Source: a virus. Taken from it: a stretch of 25,594 nt of DNA. The position numbers were made by a program, and so were the translations under genes. Location: the IMG/VR virus record IMGVR_UViG_3300027821_000026, positions 1-25,594 of that record; one strand, 5' to 3'. Below the pieces are notes generated by a model that saw only the letters and a program-made list of their open reading frames with translations, was not told where the DNA came from and ran no database searches. Positions 8,242-15,990 of the stretch are shown here, in pieces; position 1 is the stretch's first letter, and every line of letters begins with the position of its first letter.

Positions 8242-9488
8242 CAGACCGCTGCAGTGTCCGAAAACTGGATCGTGGTCGCCGGCTTGCCGAGCGCTGCTGT
8301 GCCTAATTTAAGGGCCTGAAAGGGCATAGTAACAATTTGCGCGCCTTCACCCTCCATGCCGATCGATGCGCCGCCGAACTTCACCCGCGGCATGTAGATT
8401 GACAAGGCATCGGACGCGGCCGCACTCGAGGCCAACAGCCAGAGCAGAACTTCGACCTCGGTCTCGTTCACGAAATAATTGACCAGCGTCAGATCCTCGA
8501 GCATCGCCGTGAGCTGCCCAGTGACGTTAGCGCGACCGAGAAAAATCTCCGGCACATAGTTTTGCCCAACCACCGGGTCGGCCGCCGGGTTGAGATTGAA
8601 GCTCATGTTGGCACCAGTGACGACGCCGAGATTGGAACCGCCGACTCGGATGAGGCCGTTGACCGCCGCGTTCAGGCCAGTGGTCGTCGAAGATGTGGGC
8701 GCGGTGAAGAACGGCGAGCTGGCGCCAGTCGCAGTCTCCATATCGCGCCCCATAACGGGGATTTCGATGGTGGCCAGTCCGGTCGCCGGCAGCGCGAGAT
8801 TGAGGCCGCCAATCCGACATTCAGTGTACAGGCGGTTTACATCGATATCGACGTGATGTGCCTCAATCGCAAATTTACGCGAGACATGACCGGTCGACGG
8901 CACGTTCACGGTCTTGCCGATCGACGCCACCGTGAACGTAGTGTCCGCGGCCATATCGGTCGGTGCCGGGTGCACGGTCATGTCGCGGTTGCTGGTGCCG
9001 CCGAAGCCGGTGATGATGAAATTCGTTGTGTTGTTGGCTGTCGCGGATAATCCAGTGAAGCGGATCGTCATGCCAACAGTGAGCCCGGATGCCACCGGAT
9101 CGCCGCCAGCAAACGTGATCGTCTTGGTCGAGGCAACAGCAGCGGCGCTGGTCAGCTCAGTGTTGCTCAGCGAGATGGCTGCAGTCTCGGTACCGCGGCA
9201 GACTGCCTCCATGAAGTCCCAATAGGTGCCGCACGACAGCTCGCCGCTCATCGAGCCGGTGACGCGTTTCACACCGTGCCTGAAGTCGGTGATTTGCCTA
9301 TCGAGCGAGATTTCGGTCGCCTGATAGGTATCCTTCTCGAGGTTGACCGAAAAACTGGTTCGCCGCAGCACCTGCCCGCCAGTCGCGCCAGGATCAACGG
9401 TCGAGACCGGCTGGCTATTCGAGCTGATGACGCCAGTGGCGTATTGTTTATAGGTTACTCGGCCTTGCACGCCTTCAGCAAGAGACAT
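8241..9488 (-). CDS. Major tail tube protein
   Basis: A 415-residue protein, start ATG 9488 with an excellent AAGGAG eight bases before; five further in-frame codons upstream belong to the leader. The N-terminus (YKQYATGVISSNSQP, LRRTSFSVNLEKDTYQA, ITDFRHGVKRVTGSMSGELS, then GTYWDFMEAVCRG) is the typical opening of a siphophage tail-tube family in which a first strand pair is followed by 'G...v.Gs...el....y.....a..rg'. The rest is Thr/Ala/Gly-rich beta structure with AAAVASTKTITFAGGDPVAS and a repeated GLTVGMTIRFTGLS theme. The length suggests a fused second domain on the tube exterior. It is flanked upstream by a terminator-like hairpin and downstream by the coupled neck-like gene. Confidence 0.85.
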   Translation of the reverse strand: MSLAEGVQGRVTYKQYATGVISSNSQPVSTVDPGATGGQVLRRTSFSVNLEKDTYQATEISLDRQITDFRHGVKRVTGSMSGELSCGTYWDFMEAVCRGTETAAISLSNTELTSAAAVASTKTITFAGGDPVASGLTVGMTIRFTGLSATANNTTNFIITGFGGTSNRDMTVHPAPTDMAADTTFTVASIGKTVNVPSTGHVSRKFAIEAHHVDIDVNRLYTECRIGGLNLALPATGLATIEIPVMGRDMETATGASSPFFTAPTSSTTTGLNAAVNGLIRVGGSNLGVVTGANMSFNLNPAADPVVGQNYVPEIFLGRANVTGQLTAMLEDLTLVNYFVNETEVEVLLWLLASSAAASDALSIYMPRVKFGGASIGMEGEGAQIVTMPFQALKLGTAALGKPATTIQFSDTAAV

Positions 9489-9501
9489 GGCGATCTCCTT
9501 C

Positions 9502-9547
9502 AAAGAAAAGCCCGACGCGGCGGGATTGCCGGGCGGGCTCCTTTTTT
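9502..9547 (-). terminator. Intrinsic terminator-like hairpin before the tail tube gene (bidirectional)
   Basis: AGCCCG (9509-9514) pairs with CGGGCT (9534-9539) around a GC-rich loop. On the minus strand it is followed by TTTTCTTT (9509-9502), and on the plus strand by CTCCTTTTTT, so it could end transcription both ways. The minus-strand T-run ends only 13 bases before the tail-tube ATG and abuts its ribosome site, leaving no room for a promoter between them. Confidence 0.75.
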
Positions 9548-9562
9548 AGTGGGCGAGAGCGA

Positions 9563-10018
9563 TCAGCCTATCTGATCGAAAAACAAGTCAATCTCAGCGC
9601 TGGCGCACCAGTAATTACCGGCCGCAGAATTCACGCCGGCCGGCGTCATCGTCTGACCAGAGACAGTCTCGCGCACATGCGCGCCGAAGCACGAGATGGT
9701 GTCGTCGCGATAGCTACGCAGCCGATTGCAAATTGCTTCGGCGTGATCGTCCGCCAGGTCGGCGCCGGTTCCCTGCGGCACGAACACGAACACCTCGACG
9801 CGCACGAAGTTGCGCCAGCGGTTGGCGGCGATGCCGTCGCCGAAGCTCGCCGGCCCCAGGCCCGGCCCATCGTTGTCGAAGATCGCGTATGCAAATGGCG
9901 TTGGCTCGTCCGGCAAGTCCGTCGTCTGCTGCTCGTTCGACCAGAGGATCGGGATCGTGATGCTGGGATCGGCCAGCCGCGCCTGCACCGCTTGGCGGGC
10001 TTGCTTTGCAGTCGCCAC
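9563..10018 (-). CDS. Probable tail terminator protein
   Basis: A 151-residue protein starting with GTG 10018 behind GGGGGAG. It begins MATAKQARQAVQARLADPSI, followed by TIPILWSNEQ, and carries strands such as PFAYAIFDND, RNFVRVEVFVFVPQGTGADL and a helix with DDHAEAICNRLRS. It ends with NYWCASAEIDLFFDQIG. This order (N-terminal helix, 'iP..w.n', strand 'g.v.v.vf.p.G.G...A...a..i', final strand) is the lambda gpU / tail-terminator fold, which caps the tail and joins it to the head. Its place immediately before the tail tube gene supports this. Sequence families of tail terminators are divergent, so the call rests on pattern and position. Confidence 0.65.
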   Translation of the reverse strand: MATAKQARQAVQARLADPSITIPILWSNEQQTTDLPDEPTPFAYAIFDNDGPGLGPASFGDGIAANRWRNFVRVEVFVFVPQGTGADLADDHAEAICNRLRSYRDDTISCFGAHVRETVSGQTMTPAGVNSAAGNYWCASAEIDLFFDQIG

Positions 10019-10030
10019 GTCAACTCCCCC

Positions 10031-10420
10031 CTAACCTTTTACCTGAAGCTCTATCCGCACCAGCTCGTCATCGAGATAGAACGGTTTGGGATTCTCGATG
10101 TTGCGGATGCGGCCGGCGATCAGACAGTTGTCGCCCTTGCGCGGCACGCGCCGATCCTGATTGGTCGGTGTGGTCGAGGAGTTCGGCCCAGGCCAGCCCT
10201 CGCGTGTGATCTCGGTTGGCGAGATGATGACCTTGCTGTCGGTTTGCACGATGCCGCCGACCAGCTCGTCCGGCGCGTATGAGCGCACAAAGGCCCGGAC
10301 GTGCACGTTTGCCTTGACCCCAATGCCGCCAGCAGCAGTCGTGATCCGCTGCAGCATGACGTCCTGGCCATGCTTGGCGAGCTGGCGATCCAGCATCGCG
10401 ATTGCGTTGGTCGGCGTCAT
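10031..10420 (-). CDS. Probable head-closure or neck protein
   Basis: A 129-residue protein. Its ATG at 10420 overlaps the preceding TGA (ATGA at 10420-10417); an in-frame codon farther upstream (10480) lies inside the other gene and is not used. It starts MTPTNAIAMLDRQLAKHGQD, followed by VMLQRIT. Strands follow (VKANVHVRAFVRSYAPDEL, GIVQTDSKVIISPTEI), then PRKGDNCLIAGRIRNIENPK and a final VRIELQVKG. The pattern of a KGD turn followed by two strands and a last 'v.i.l.vkG' strand resembles phage head-closure (stopper) proteins. These seal the portal after packaging. It sits immediately before the tail terminator gene, the usual place. Moderate confidence in function, high in coding. Confidence 0.6.
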   Translation of the reverse strand: MTPTNAIAMLDRQLAKHGQDVMLQRITTAAGGIGVKANVHVRAFVRSYAPDELVGGIVQTDSKVIISPTEITREGWPGPNSSTTPTNQDRRVPRKGDNCLIAGRIRNIENPKPFYLDDELVRIELQVKG

Positions 10421-10827
10421 CGCGCGTTGACATCCACGGACAGCACGGTCGAGCCAGCATAGGTGCCGCTGCTGATGCACTTCACCCGGAAGCGATCACC
10501 GAAAATGCCATCGAGCGCCGTGTCGTCCGCGATGGTGCCGTCGCCAGGATTGACCTGGGTGAGCTTGGGCGTGAGTCCGCTGAAGTTCAGCAGCGCGACT
10601 TCGCTCGCCTGTTGAAACACGATGCAGGCGATATCGATCGGCACATCGGCGTTGTCGTCGAGCGTTGTCTGCAGATAGCACTTCACGCTGCTGCCGCCGC
10701 TGCCATAGATGAATCTGAATTGCGCAGTCATCGCCTGCATGCATTCGAACCCGGTGACCCACTCGCCGACATAGGCCGCGGGCCCGGTGATCGCGAAATC
10801 GCCGAGCGACTGCAGTCCGGTTTTCAT
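10417..10827 (-). CDS. Conserved phage structural protein, function unknown
   Basis: A 136-residue all-beta-looking protein: MKTGLQSLGDFAITGPAAYV, then MQAMTAQFRFIYGSGGSSVK, CYLQTTLDDNADVPIDIACI, a segment LNFSGLTPKLTQVNPGDGTI, then LDGIFGDRFRVKCISSGTYA and a final STVLSVDVNAR. I recall proteins of this shape (a YGSGG..VK.Y.QTSLD pattern followed by G.lGDr.RVK...tGTYAG.T.L) in structural modules of alphaproteobacterial phages without an assigned role. It may be a decoration or fibre-attachment domain. Its stop overlaps the start of the head-closure candidate, and it follows the giant repeat protein by 12 bases, so it may work with that fibre. No catalytic motif is visible. Confidence 0.72.
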   Translation of the reverse strand: MKTGLQSLGDFAITGPAAYVGEWVTGFECMQAMTAQFRFIYGSGGSSVKCYLQTTLDDNADVPIDIACIVFQQASEVALLNFSGLTPKLTQVNPGDGTIADDTALDGIFGDRFRVKCISSGTYAGSTVLSVDVNAR

Positions 10828-10839
10828 TTGGCTAGATCC

Positions 10840-13800
10840 TCAGGCGACCCGCTTGACCGCGGGCGTGGTGGTCCGCGTGTCCCGTGCCGTGGCTTGATCG
10901 GGTGCACAGTGATTGCGTCCCGTGGCTGGCGAGGTGCCGGGCCGCGGCTGCGCGCCGCTTCCTGGCACCGGCACCGGAATGATCGGCAGCAGATCGCTCG
11001 ACGACGTCAGGTGGACCTGAATGATCCCGCGCCCGTCGAAGATCGCGCGGACGTTCTGGTTCTGCCTCGTCGCGATCGACAGGCCGCCAGCGCCGTCCAT
11101 GCGCACCTGCGCCTGCTGCGCGCGGAAGTGCAGGACGTTGGCGGACAGCGCGCCCGCGCCGCCCAGCACCGCAAGGCCTGGATGCGCCTGCCGATATTGC
11201 GTATCGGCCGAGAAATTGCTGTTGGCCGCAAACCGGACGTTGACCGCCAGCGAGGCCACCGTGGCGACCGAGAGCGTGCCGCTGCCGCCGAAGATGATAA
11301 CGGCCTGCGCCGCCGGCTTGGTGACGTCGGCAACCAGCGCGCCGGCACCGGCAAAGCTCACCGCCGCTCGCATCACTGCGGTCAGCGTCGCCGACACCTG
11401 ACCAGTGCCGGCAAAGCTCGCCGCCGCTTGGTTGGTGCCGCGCGCGTAGGCCGAGAGCGCGCCGGCTCCAGCAAACGTCGCGAAGGCGAAGAGTGTGCCG
11501 GCAACCTCGGCCGTAGCGGAGAGATTGCCGGCACCACCGAAGCGAGCGGCAGCTTGCTGCTGGCTGGAGGTCGTAGCCGACAGACTACCCGCCCCGGCGA
11601 ACGTCGCGGCCGCAGCCTGACGCAGGCTTTCGTCCGCCGAGAGCGCGCCGGCACCAGCGAACGTCGCCGCAACTTGCTGCGCGAGCCGGGCAGTGACACT
11701 GAGCGAGCCGCTGCCGGCGAAGCTCGCAGCTGCACCGAGCTGCAGATCTGCGTCGATCGCCAGCGAGCCGGCACCGGCAAACGTCGCCGCCGCGAACTGC
11801 ACGGTGCCGCCGGCAACGACCGTGGCGTCGCCAGACAGCGTGCCAGCGCCGCTGAAGGTGACGTTGCCGAATTTGACGGTGGCCGCGAGTACCGAGAGCG
11901 AGCCGGCACCGGCGAAGCTCGCCGCGATCGTCTGCCCCAGGCTGGCATCGACGGAGAGCGTGCCGGCGCCGGCAAAACTGACCGCACCGAACTTGATGGT
12001 CTGTGCAGTGACCGAGAGCGCGCCGGCCCCGGCGAAGGTGGCGAGCGCCTGCTGGCGCTGCAGAGTGTCGACCGAGAGATTGCCTGCACCTGCGAAGCGG
12101 GCCTCGCCCGACCACGCATTGACTGCGCCGGTGATCGTCGCGAATGCCGATAGCGAGCCCGCACCAGCGAAGGTCGCTGCCGCCGGCAACGTACCCTGCA
12201 CTACTGCCGACAGCGAGCCCGCGCCTTGGTAAGTGGCAGCAGCCGTCTGCCGCAAGCTCTCGTCGGCCGACAGCGTGCCCGCACCGCCAAAGGTGGCCGC
12301 GGCGGGGAACTGCAGCACGCCGCGGGCCGAGAGCGCGCCCGCGCCGGCATAACTGACCGCAGCAGCCTGACGCAGGCTCTCGTCAACGGACAACGAGCCC
12401 GCGCCAGCAAACGTTGCTGCAGCCAGCTTGTAGACTTGCGCGCTGACCGACAGTGCGCCGGCACCAGCAAACGTTGCTTCACCGCTGTGCGTCGTGAAGC
12501 CTTTGACCGCTGTCACCGACAGCGTGCTATCACCAGTGAAGGTGACGGTAACTTGCAGGTTGGCGCTTGCGTAGGCCTGCAGGCTGCCGACGCCGGCATA
12601 GGAGGCCGCGGCAACCACTCGCAGGCTGGCGAAAACGGGCAGCGTGCCCAAACCTGCGAACGTCGCCGCGGCCAGCTTCGATTTCTGCGTGTCGACCGAG
12701 AGCGAGCTGTCGCCCGCGAAACTCGCCGCCGCAGCCTGCCGCAGGTTCTCGTCAGCCGAGAGCAAGCCGACGCCAGCAAAGGTCGCCGCGCCCTGGTGCA
12801 CGGCGCCGGCTGCTGTGACAACGGTTGCGTCGGCAGACAGCGTGCCATTGCCGGCAAAGATCGCAGCGCCAGCTTGCCGCAGATTTTCGTCAGCCGAGAG
12901 CGAGCCACTACCGGCGAATGTTGCCTCGGCAAACTTTACTACTTGCGCATTAGCCGAGAGGGCGCCACTACCGGCGAACGTAGCAGCCGCAAACTTGTAT
13001 TTCGCGGTATCTGCAGTGAGTGAGCCAGCACCCGCGAACGTTGCGAGGGCTCGCTGAGTTTGTTGCGTAGCGATCAACAGCGAGCCGGCGCCACCAAGAG
13101 TCGCCAGTGCCGCCTTATTGTGCTTGGTATCCGTCGAGAACGAGCCTGTACCCTGGAGGGTCGCCGCCCCCTGCGGCGTGACTACCAAGGCTGGTGTGAA
13201 CAGCGCGCTCGACGAGCCAGTAGACCAATGATGATCGGCGGTGCTGGTGCCGCCGGCAGATTGAATTTCCCACTCAAGCTGGACGAACAGATACTCGCCG
13301 CTCAGCGCGATGGTCGTGCCGGGCGTCCAGGTGATCCGGGTGCAGCCGGTATCGCGGGGGAATGCCCGGCCGGTAACATCGCGAGTTGCGGTGGTGCCGA
13401 CCAGCGGGACCGTCGTCAGCTCGGTCGCACCCGAGCCGGTGGCGTTGGCCGACTTCCAGATGCGCGCCCGCATGCGACCAGTGCCGGTGCTGGCCGTCGT
13501 GATCGCCGTAACATAGAAATCGATGATCCAGTCGCCGGCGGCAAACGTTGCCGTGATCTGGTTCTCGGTGCGGAACGCGTCGTCGGTGCCGAGCGCTGCG
13601 GGGGTGAGCTGGGTACTCGCAACGAAGGCCGAGACCTCCGACCCGTAGGTCATCTTCTCGAATGGCGTAGCCGTGCTGACCGTGCCGGTTTTCCAGCCGG
13701 TCACCATGACTGCGTCGGCGTTCCACGCGCCGGTCAGCTCCTGCAGTGAGCCGTGCGTCGAGCCAGACGCAGCGGCGTCCTTGAAGATGAATGCCTTCTG

Positions 13801-14448
13801 GGTGCCGCTATCTGGCCTGATCGCCACCGTGACGCCGGCCCAAGTGCCGGTCGTCCACGACCCAAATGCAGCCGGGGTCTCGGTCCCGTGCGTGACCAAG
13901 ACCTTGGAGCATGTCCCTTGCCCGATGGAGTTGGTCGTGCCGCTTTGAACGGCCTGGAACGAAGTCTGGTAGCCGGCCGGGAAGGTGATCGCGGCGTCGG
14001 TGCTGGTCGACCCAACAGAGAGCAGGATCACCGCATCGTCGGTGACGGTGGTGATTGCCGGCGAGGTCGGGTTGGTGCTGGTGCCGGTAGAGGTTGTTGC
14101 TGTTACATCTTCCGGCGTGGTGTTGTCGACGCCGCGAAAGATGTAGGCGTGATACTGGCAAGCATCGGCGGCGTTGCCGTTGCCTTGGCAGACCACCTGG
14201 GTCGGTGGCGAGGCACCGCAGACCAGTCGCCACGCCCCGAACGACATGTTGGTCGAGGTGGTGAGCGCAATCTGAGTGTAGGTGCCGTTGGCGGTGTCGG
14301 GACCAATATTGGAGGCGGCCCGCGTGAAGTGCCCGCCGACAACGTAGATGACATCGCCCGGCAACAGCGGTGTTTGGAACGTGAGGGTGACATTCGCCCC
14401 TGCTGCTGCGCCGCTAGTCTGCGAATGAACTAAGGTTATGTTGGCCAC
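10840..14448 (-). CDS. Giant repeat protein (1202 residues), probable virion fibre or surface protein
   Basis: The largest gene, starting with GTG 14448 behind GAGGTGG. Residues 1 to about 222 form a Thr/Ser/Gly-rich beta domain (starts MANITLVHSQTSGAAAGANV). Residues about 223-425 form a second beta domain with DWIIDFYVTAITTAS and TWTPGTTIALSGEYLFVQLE, of the kind seen in phage surface proteins. Residues 427-1152 are about 35 tandem units of a 20-residue repeat, consensus AAATFAGAGSLSAD plus six variable residues. The last 50 residues are Pro/Thr-rich with one Cys. Such a regular repeat suggests a beta-solenoid or stacked-strand fibre. No enzyme motif is seen. It lies between the fibre-like gene at 14793 and the structural gene at 10417. 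Tail fibre or head fibre are both possible; I cannot tell which. Confidence 0.85.
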   Translation of the reverse strand: MANITLVHSQTSGAAAGANVTLTFQTPLLPGDVIYVVGGHFTRAASNIGPDTANGTYTQIALTTSTNMSFGAWRLVCGASPPTQVVCQGNGNAADACQYHAYIFRGVDNTTPEDVTATTSTGTSTNPTSPAITTVTDDAVILLSVGSTSTDAAITFPAGYQTSFQAVQSGTTNSIGQGTCSKVLVTHGTETPAAFGSWTTGTWAGVTVAIRPDSGTQKAFIFKDAAASGSTHGSLQELTGAWNADAVMVTGWKTGTVSTATPFEKMTYGSEVSAFVASTQLTPAALGTDDAFRTENQITATFAAGDWIIDFYVTAITTASTGTGRMRARIWKSANATGSGATELTTVPLVGTTATRDVTGRAFPRDTGCTRITWTPGTTIALSGEYLFVQLEWEIQSAGGTSTADHHWSTGSSSALFTPALVVTPQGAATLQGTGSFSTDTKHNKAALATLGGAGSLLIATQQTQRALATFAGAGSLTADTAKYKFAAATFAGSGALSANAQVVKFAEATFAGSGSLSADENLRQAGAAIFAGNGTLSADATVVTAAGAVHQGAATFAGVGLLSADENLRQAAAASFAGDSSLSVDTQKSKLAAATFAGLGTLPVFASLRVVAAASYAGVGSLQAYASANLQVTVTFTGDSTLSVTAVKGFTTHSGEATFAGAGALSVSAQVYKLAAATFAGAGSLSVDESLRQAAAVSYAGAGALSARGVLQFPAAATFGGAGTLSADESLRQTAAATYQGAGSLSAVVQGTLPAAATFAGAGSLSAFATITGAVNAWSGEARFAGAGNLSVDTLQRQQALATFAGAGALSVTAQTIKFGAVSFAGAGTLSVDASLGQTIAASFAGAGSLSVLAATVKFGNVTFSGAGTLSGDATVVAGGTVQFAAATFAGAGSLAIDADLQLGAAASFAGSGSLSVTARLAQQVAATFAGAGALSADESLRQAAAATFAGAGSLSATTSSQQQAAARFGGAGNLSATAEVAGTLFAFATFAGAGALSAYARGTNQAAASFAGTGQVSATLTAVMRAAVSFAGAGALVADVTKPAAQAVIIFGGSGTLSVATVASLAVNVRFAANSNFSADTQYRQAHPGLAVLGGAGALSANVLHFRAQQAQVRMDGAGGLSIATRQNQNVRAIFDGRGIIQVHLTSSSDLLPIIPVPVPGSGAQPRPGTSPATGRNHCAPDQATARDTRTTTPAVKRVA
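10993..13170 (-). repeat. About 35 tandem coding repeats of 60 bases (20 residues)
   Basis: In translation, 27 of the 35 units are exactly 20 residues. Longer units (22-26 residues) occur at units 6, 11, 17, 22, 27 and 32, i.e. about every fifth unit. Unit core: F-A-G-x-G-x-L-S, preceded by AAAT. Bases are less conserved than residues, but some units share near-identical stretches, e.g. the same 16 bases at 11613-11628 and 12363-12378. Confidence 0.92.
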
Positions 14449-14497
14449 AGGCCCACCTCAAGCCTTTCGCGACCTCGTCAGCTTTGTAGCAGCGTCC

Positions 14498-14767
14498 TCA
14501 CATATGCCGCTCGCAGGTGGTGAGGCAATCGTCGACCAGGGCGCGAAAGTCGGCGTTGACGGTGCCGTCGTTCCAGCCCTTCTTGCCCTTCTTGGTGCCG
14601 CCGAGCAGATCTCCGGGATGGGTCGAGATGTCGACGATGATGTTGAGATACTCGTTATCTGGCCCGGTAGTCTGGGTGGCAAAGAACGTGTAGCTCGGGC
14701 TATGGGCGCCACCGCGCGCATTCGTGGTGTTGGTAATGAAGTCTATCTGTTCCTGAGTTAGTGCCAT
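14498..14767 (-). CDS. Small phage protein of unknown function
   Basis: An 89-residue protein with ATG 14767 preceded by AAGGAG at good spacing. It begins MALTQEQIDFITNTTNARGG, continues with AHSPSYTFFATQTTGPDNEY, has a Lys/Gly turn GGTKKGKKGW, and ends FRALVDDCLTTCERHM with two Cys. It looks like a small alpha/beta protein. The Thr/Gln-rich start might be a fibre-joining piece. It lies between the fibre-like gene at 14793 and the giant repeat protein, so it is probably part of the virion surface or its assembly. I recognise no family. Confidence 0.7.
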   Translation of the reverse strand: MALTQEQIDFITNTTNARGGAHSPSYTFFATQTTGPDNEYLNIIVDISTHPGDLLGGTKKGKKGWNDGTVNADFRALVDDCLTTCERHM

Positions 14768-14792
14768 TTGGTTGCTCCTTTAGTGGCCACAT

Positions 14793-15191
14793 TCAGCCGA
14801 GCGTGGCGATCAGCGCGCCGGCTGCGACCACGAGCGTGTCGCCGGGCAGCACGGTTCTCGCCGTCAACAGCGTGCCGTACCACCAGATATTTCCAGAGTT
14901 GATGCTGATGGTGTCGTAGATCAGCAGGCCCTGGATGGCGTTCGACGAGCTGAACGGGCCGAACGTCATGGCCGCGGTATTGCTGGCGCTGCCGGCGGGC
15001 GAGGCCGCTGCACCAAACAATGCCGTCTGTCTGGCATAACCGCTGTTGGTCCCGACCTCTGAGCCCGACACGCTGGACGGCGTACCGAGCGAAAGCGCTC
15101 CCAACCGCGAGGCTGGCTGTGTGATTGCCCCAGCACCGCCAAGTTGCCAGTCGAGTGTCTGCTTGGCGGCGAAAGCACCGATATTAGCCAT
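14793..15191 (-). CDS. Putative tail-fibre-type surface protein
   Basis: A 132-residue protein starting MANIGAFAAKQTLDWQLGGA behind an AAAGGA ribosome site. It is rich in small residues, with LGALSLGTPSSVSGSEVG, then SGYARQTALFGAAASPAG, SNTAAMTFGPF and IWWYGTLLTARTVLPGDTLV, ending AAGALIATLG. Proteins with the same order (start 'IG..A.KQTLDW.LGG', 'GSEV.T.SGY.RQT', 'AMTFGPF', 'WYG.L...RT...GD.L...AG.L') occur in alphaproteobacterial prophages, often labelled tail fibre protein without experiments. The start overlaps the stop of the methyltransferase gene by eight bases. The fold is probably all-beta. No catalytic site is seen. Confidence 0.72.
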   Translation of the reverse strand: MANIGAFAAKQTLDWQLGGAGAITQPASRLGALSLGTPSSVSGSEVGTNSGYARQTALFGAAASPAGSASNTAAMTFGPFSSSNAIQGLLIYDTISINSGNIWWYGTLLTARTVLPGDTLVVAAGALIATLG

Positions 15192-15990
15192 CGCTGATTC
15201 CTTTCGTGTTTGCCCAGCATGCGAGCCACATGCTCGGCATGGGTCGCTTTTCCGTCGCCATCAGCACGGACATGACGGTCGGAAACTGTCGCATGAACTG
15301 GAATTGCTCCAGGTCCGGCAACTTGGGGCGGATCAGCTCCACTCGATGCGTCGCGCTCAAGCGGTCCGCGATGACCGAGCTGATCCCCGGAATGAGAAAG
15401 TCGTGACACTCGACAATGATGTCGCTGTACGCGAGCGATGGGAGCTTGTCCAAGTCGAGCAAGTCGGCTTCTGCGCCCTCGCAGTCCAGCAGATAGAGCC
15501 GCGGCCATTCGGTGCCGACAACTCGCATCTGCTGCGGCGTCTCGCAGCCTTCACGCGTTGCGACGCGCTCGCTGACGCCGTTCTTCTCGGCATATTCTCG
15601 GCACAGCTGGAGCGAGTCGGCCCTGGAGTCGAATGCGTGCACCACCGCTTGCGGCAGCAGTCGCGCCAAGCCGATGGCGTAGTAGCCTTCCGCGCAGCCG
15701 ACGTTGATGACCGAGCGCGGCCCGCGCCAGATGGCGTGCTCGATCATCGGGTGGAGCTCGAACTCGTAGGTGCCGAGCAGCTTGGCGCCAGCATTGCCGT
15801 CGTCCCAGAACGGGTTGCGGTCCGGAATGATCATGCCCGCGAACGGGCCGCTGACCACGCGGTTGCCGAACAGGCGGAACGCTTGGCTATTGACCCCCCA
15901 CATCACGCGCAGGAGCAGATCGTTGATTTCGCGAGCGTCGGGCTCGGTGTCGTCGGTGGCAGCAGGGCGCTCAGATAGTTGCGCGTCCAT
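15184..15990 (-). CDS. FkbM-like SAM-dependent methyltransferase
   Basis: A 268-residue class I methyltransferase. Motif I is at about residues 95-104 (INVGCAEGYYAIGLARLLP), binding SAM; the acidic strand-2 end is AFDSR (119-123). The strand-5 region LLDCEGAEADLLDL (167-180) matches the 'vDvEGaE..vL' signature of FkbM-type enzymes, and IIVECHDF follows. FkbM enzymes O-methylate sugars or other hydroxyls of small molecules and surface glycans. The gene overlaps the DUF5672 gene by 20 bases upstream and the fibre-like gene by eight bases downstream. It therefore belongs to one operon with the sugar enzymes. The substrate is unknown; a virion glycan is a guess from context. Confidence 0.82.
   Translation of the reverse strand: MDAQLSERPAATDDTEPDAREINDLLLRVMWGVNSQAFRLFGNRVVSGPFAGMIIPDRNPFWDDGNAGAKLLGTYEFELHPMIEHAIWRGPRSVINVGCAEGYYAIGLARLLPQAVVHAFDSRADSLQLCREYAEKNGVSERVATREGCETPQQMRVVGTEWPRLYLLDCEGAEADLLDLDKLPSLAYSDIIVECHDFLIPGISSVIADRLSATHRVELIRPKLPDLEQFQFMRQFPTVMSVLMATEKRPMPSMWLACWANTKGISDG

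Noticed and set aside
10402-12153. Very long plus-strand open frame (583 codons) opposite the repeat gene
   Set aside because: It mirrors the 60-base repeats: because each unit is a multiple of three, a stop-free antisense frame is repeated. The translation is Arg-rich and without protein-like order, while the minus frame has a clear repeat consensus and domains.
10993-13170. CRISPR-like regular 60-base spacing
   Set aside because: Repeats vary in base sequence, keep reading frame and encode a conserved residue pattern; there are no identical direct repeats separated by unique spacers and no cas genes.
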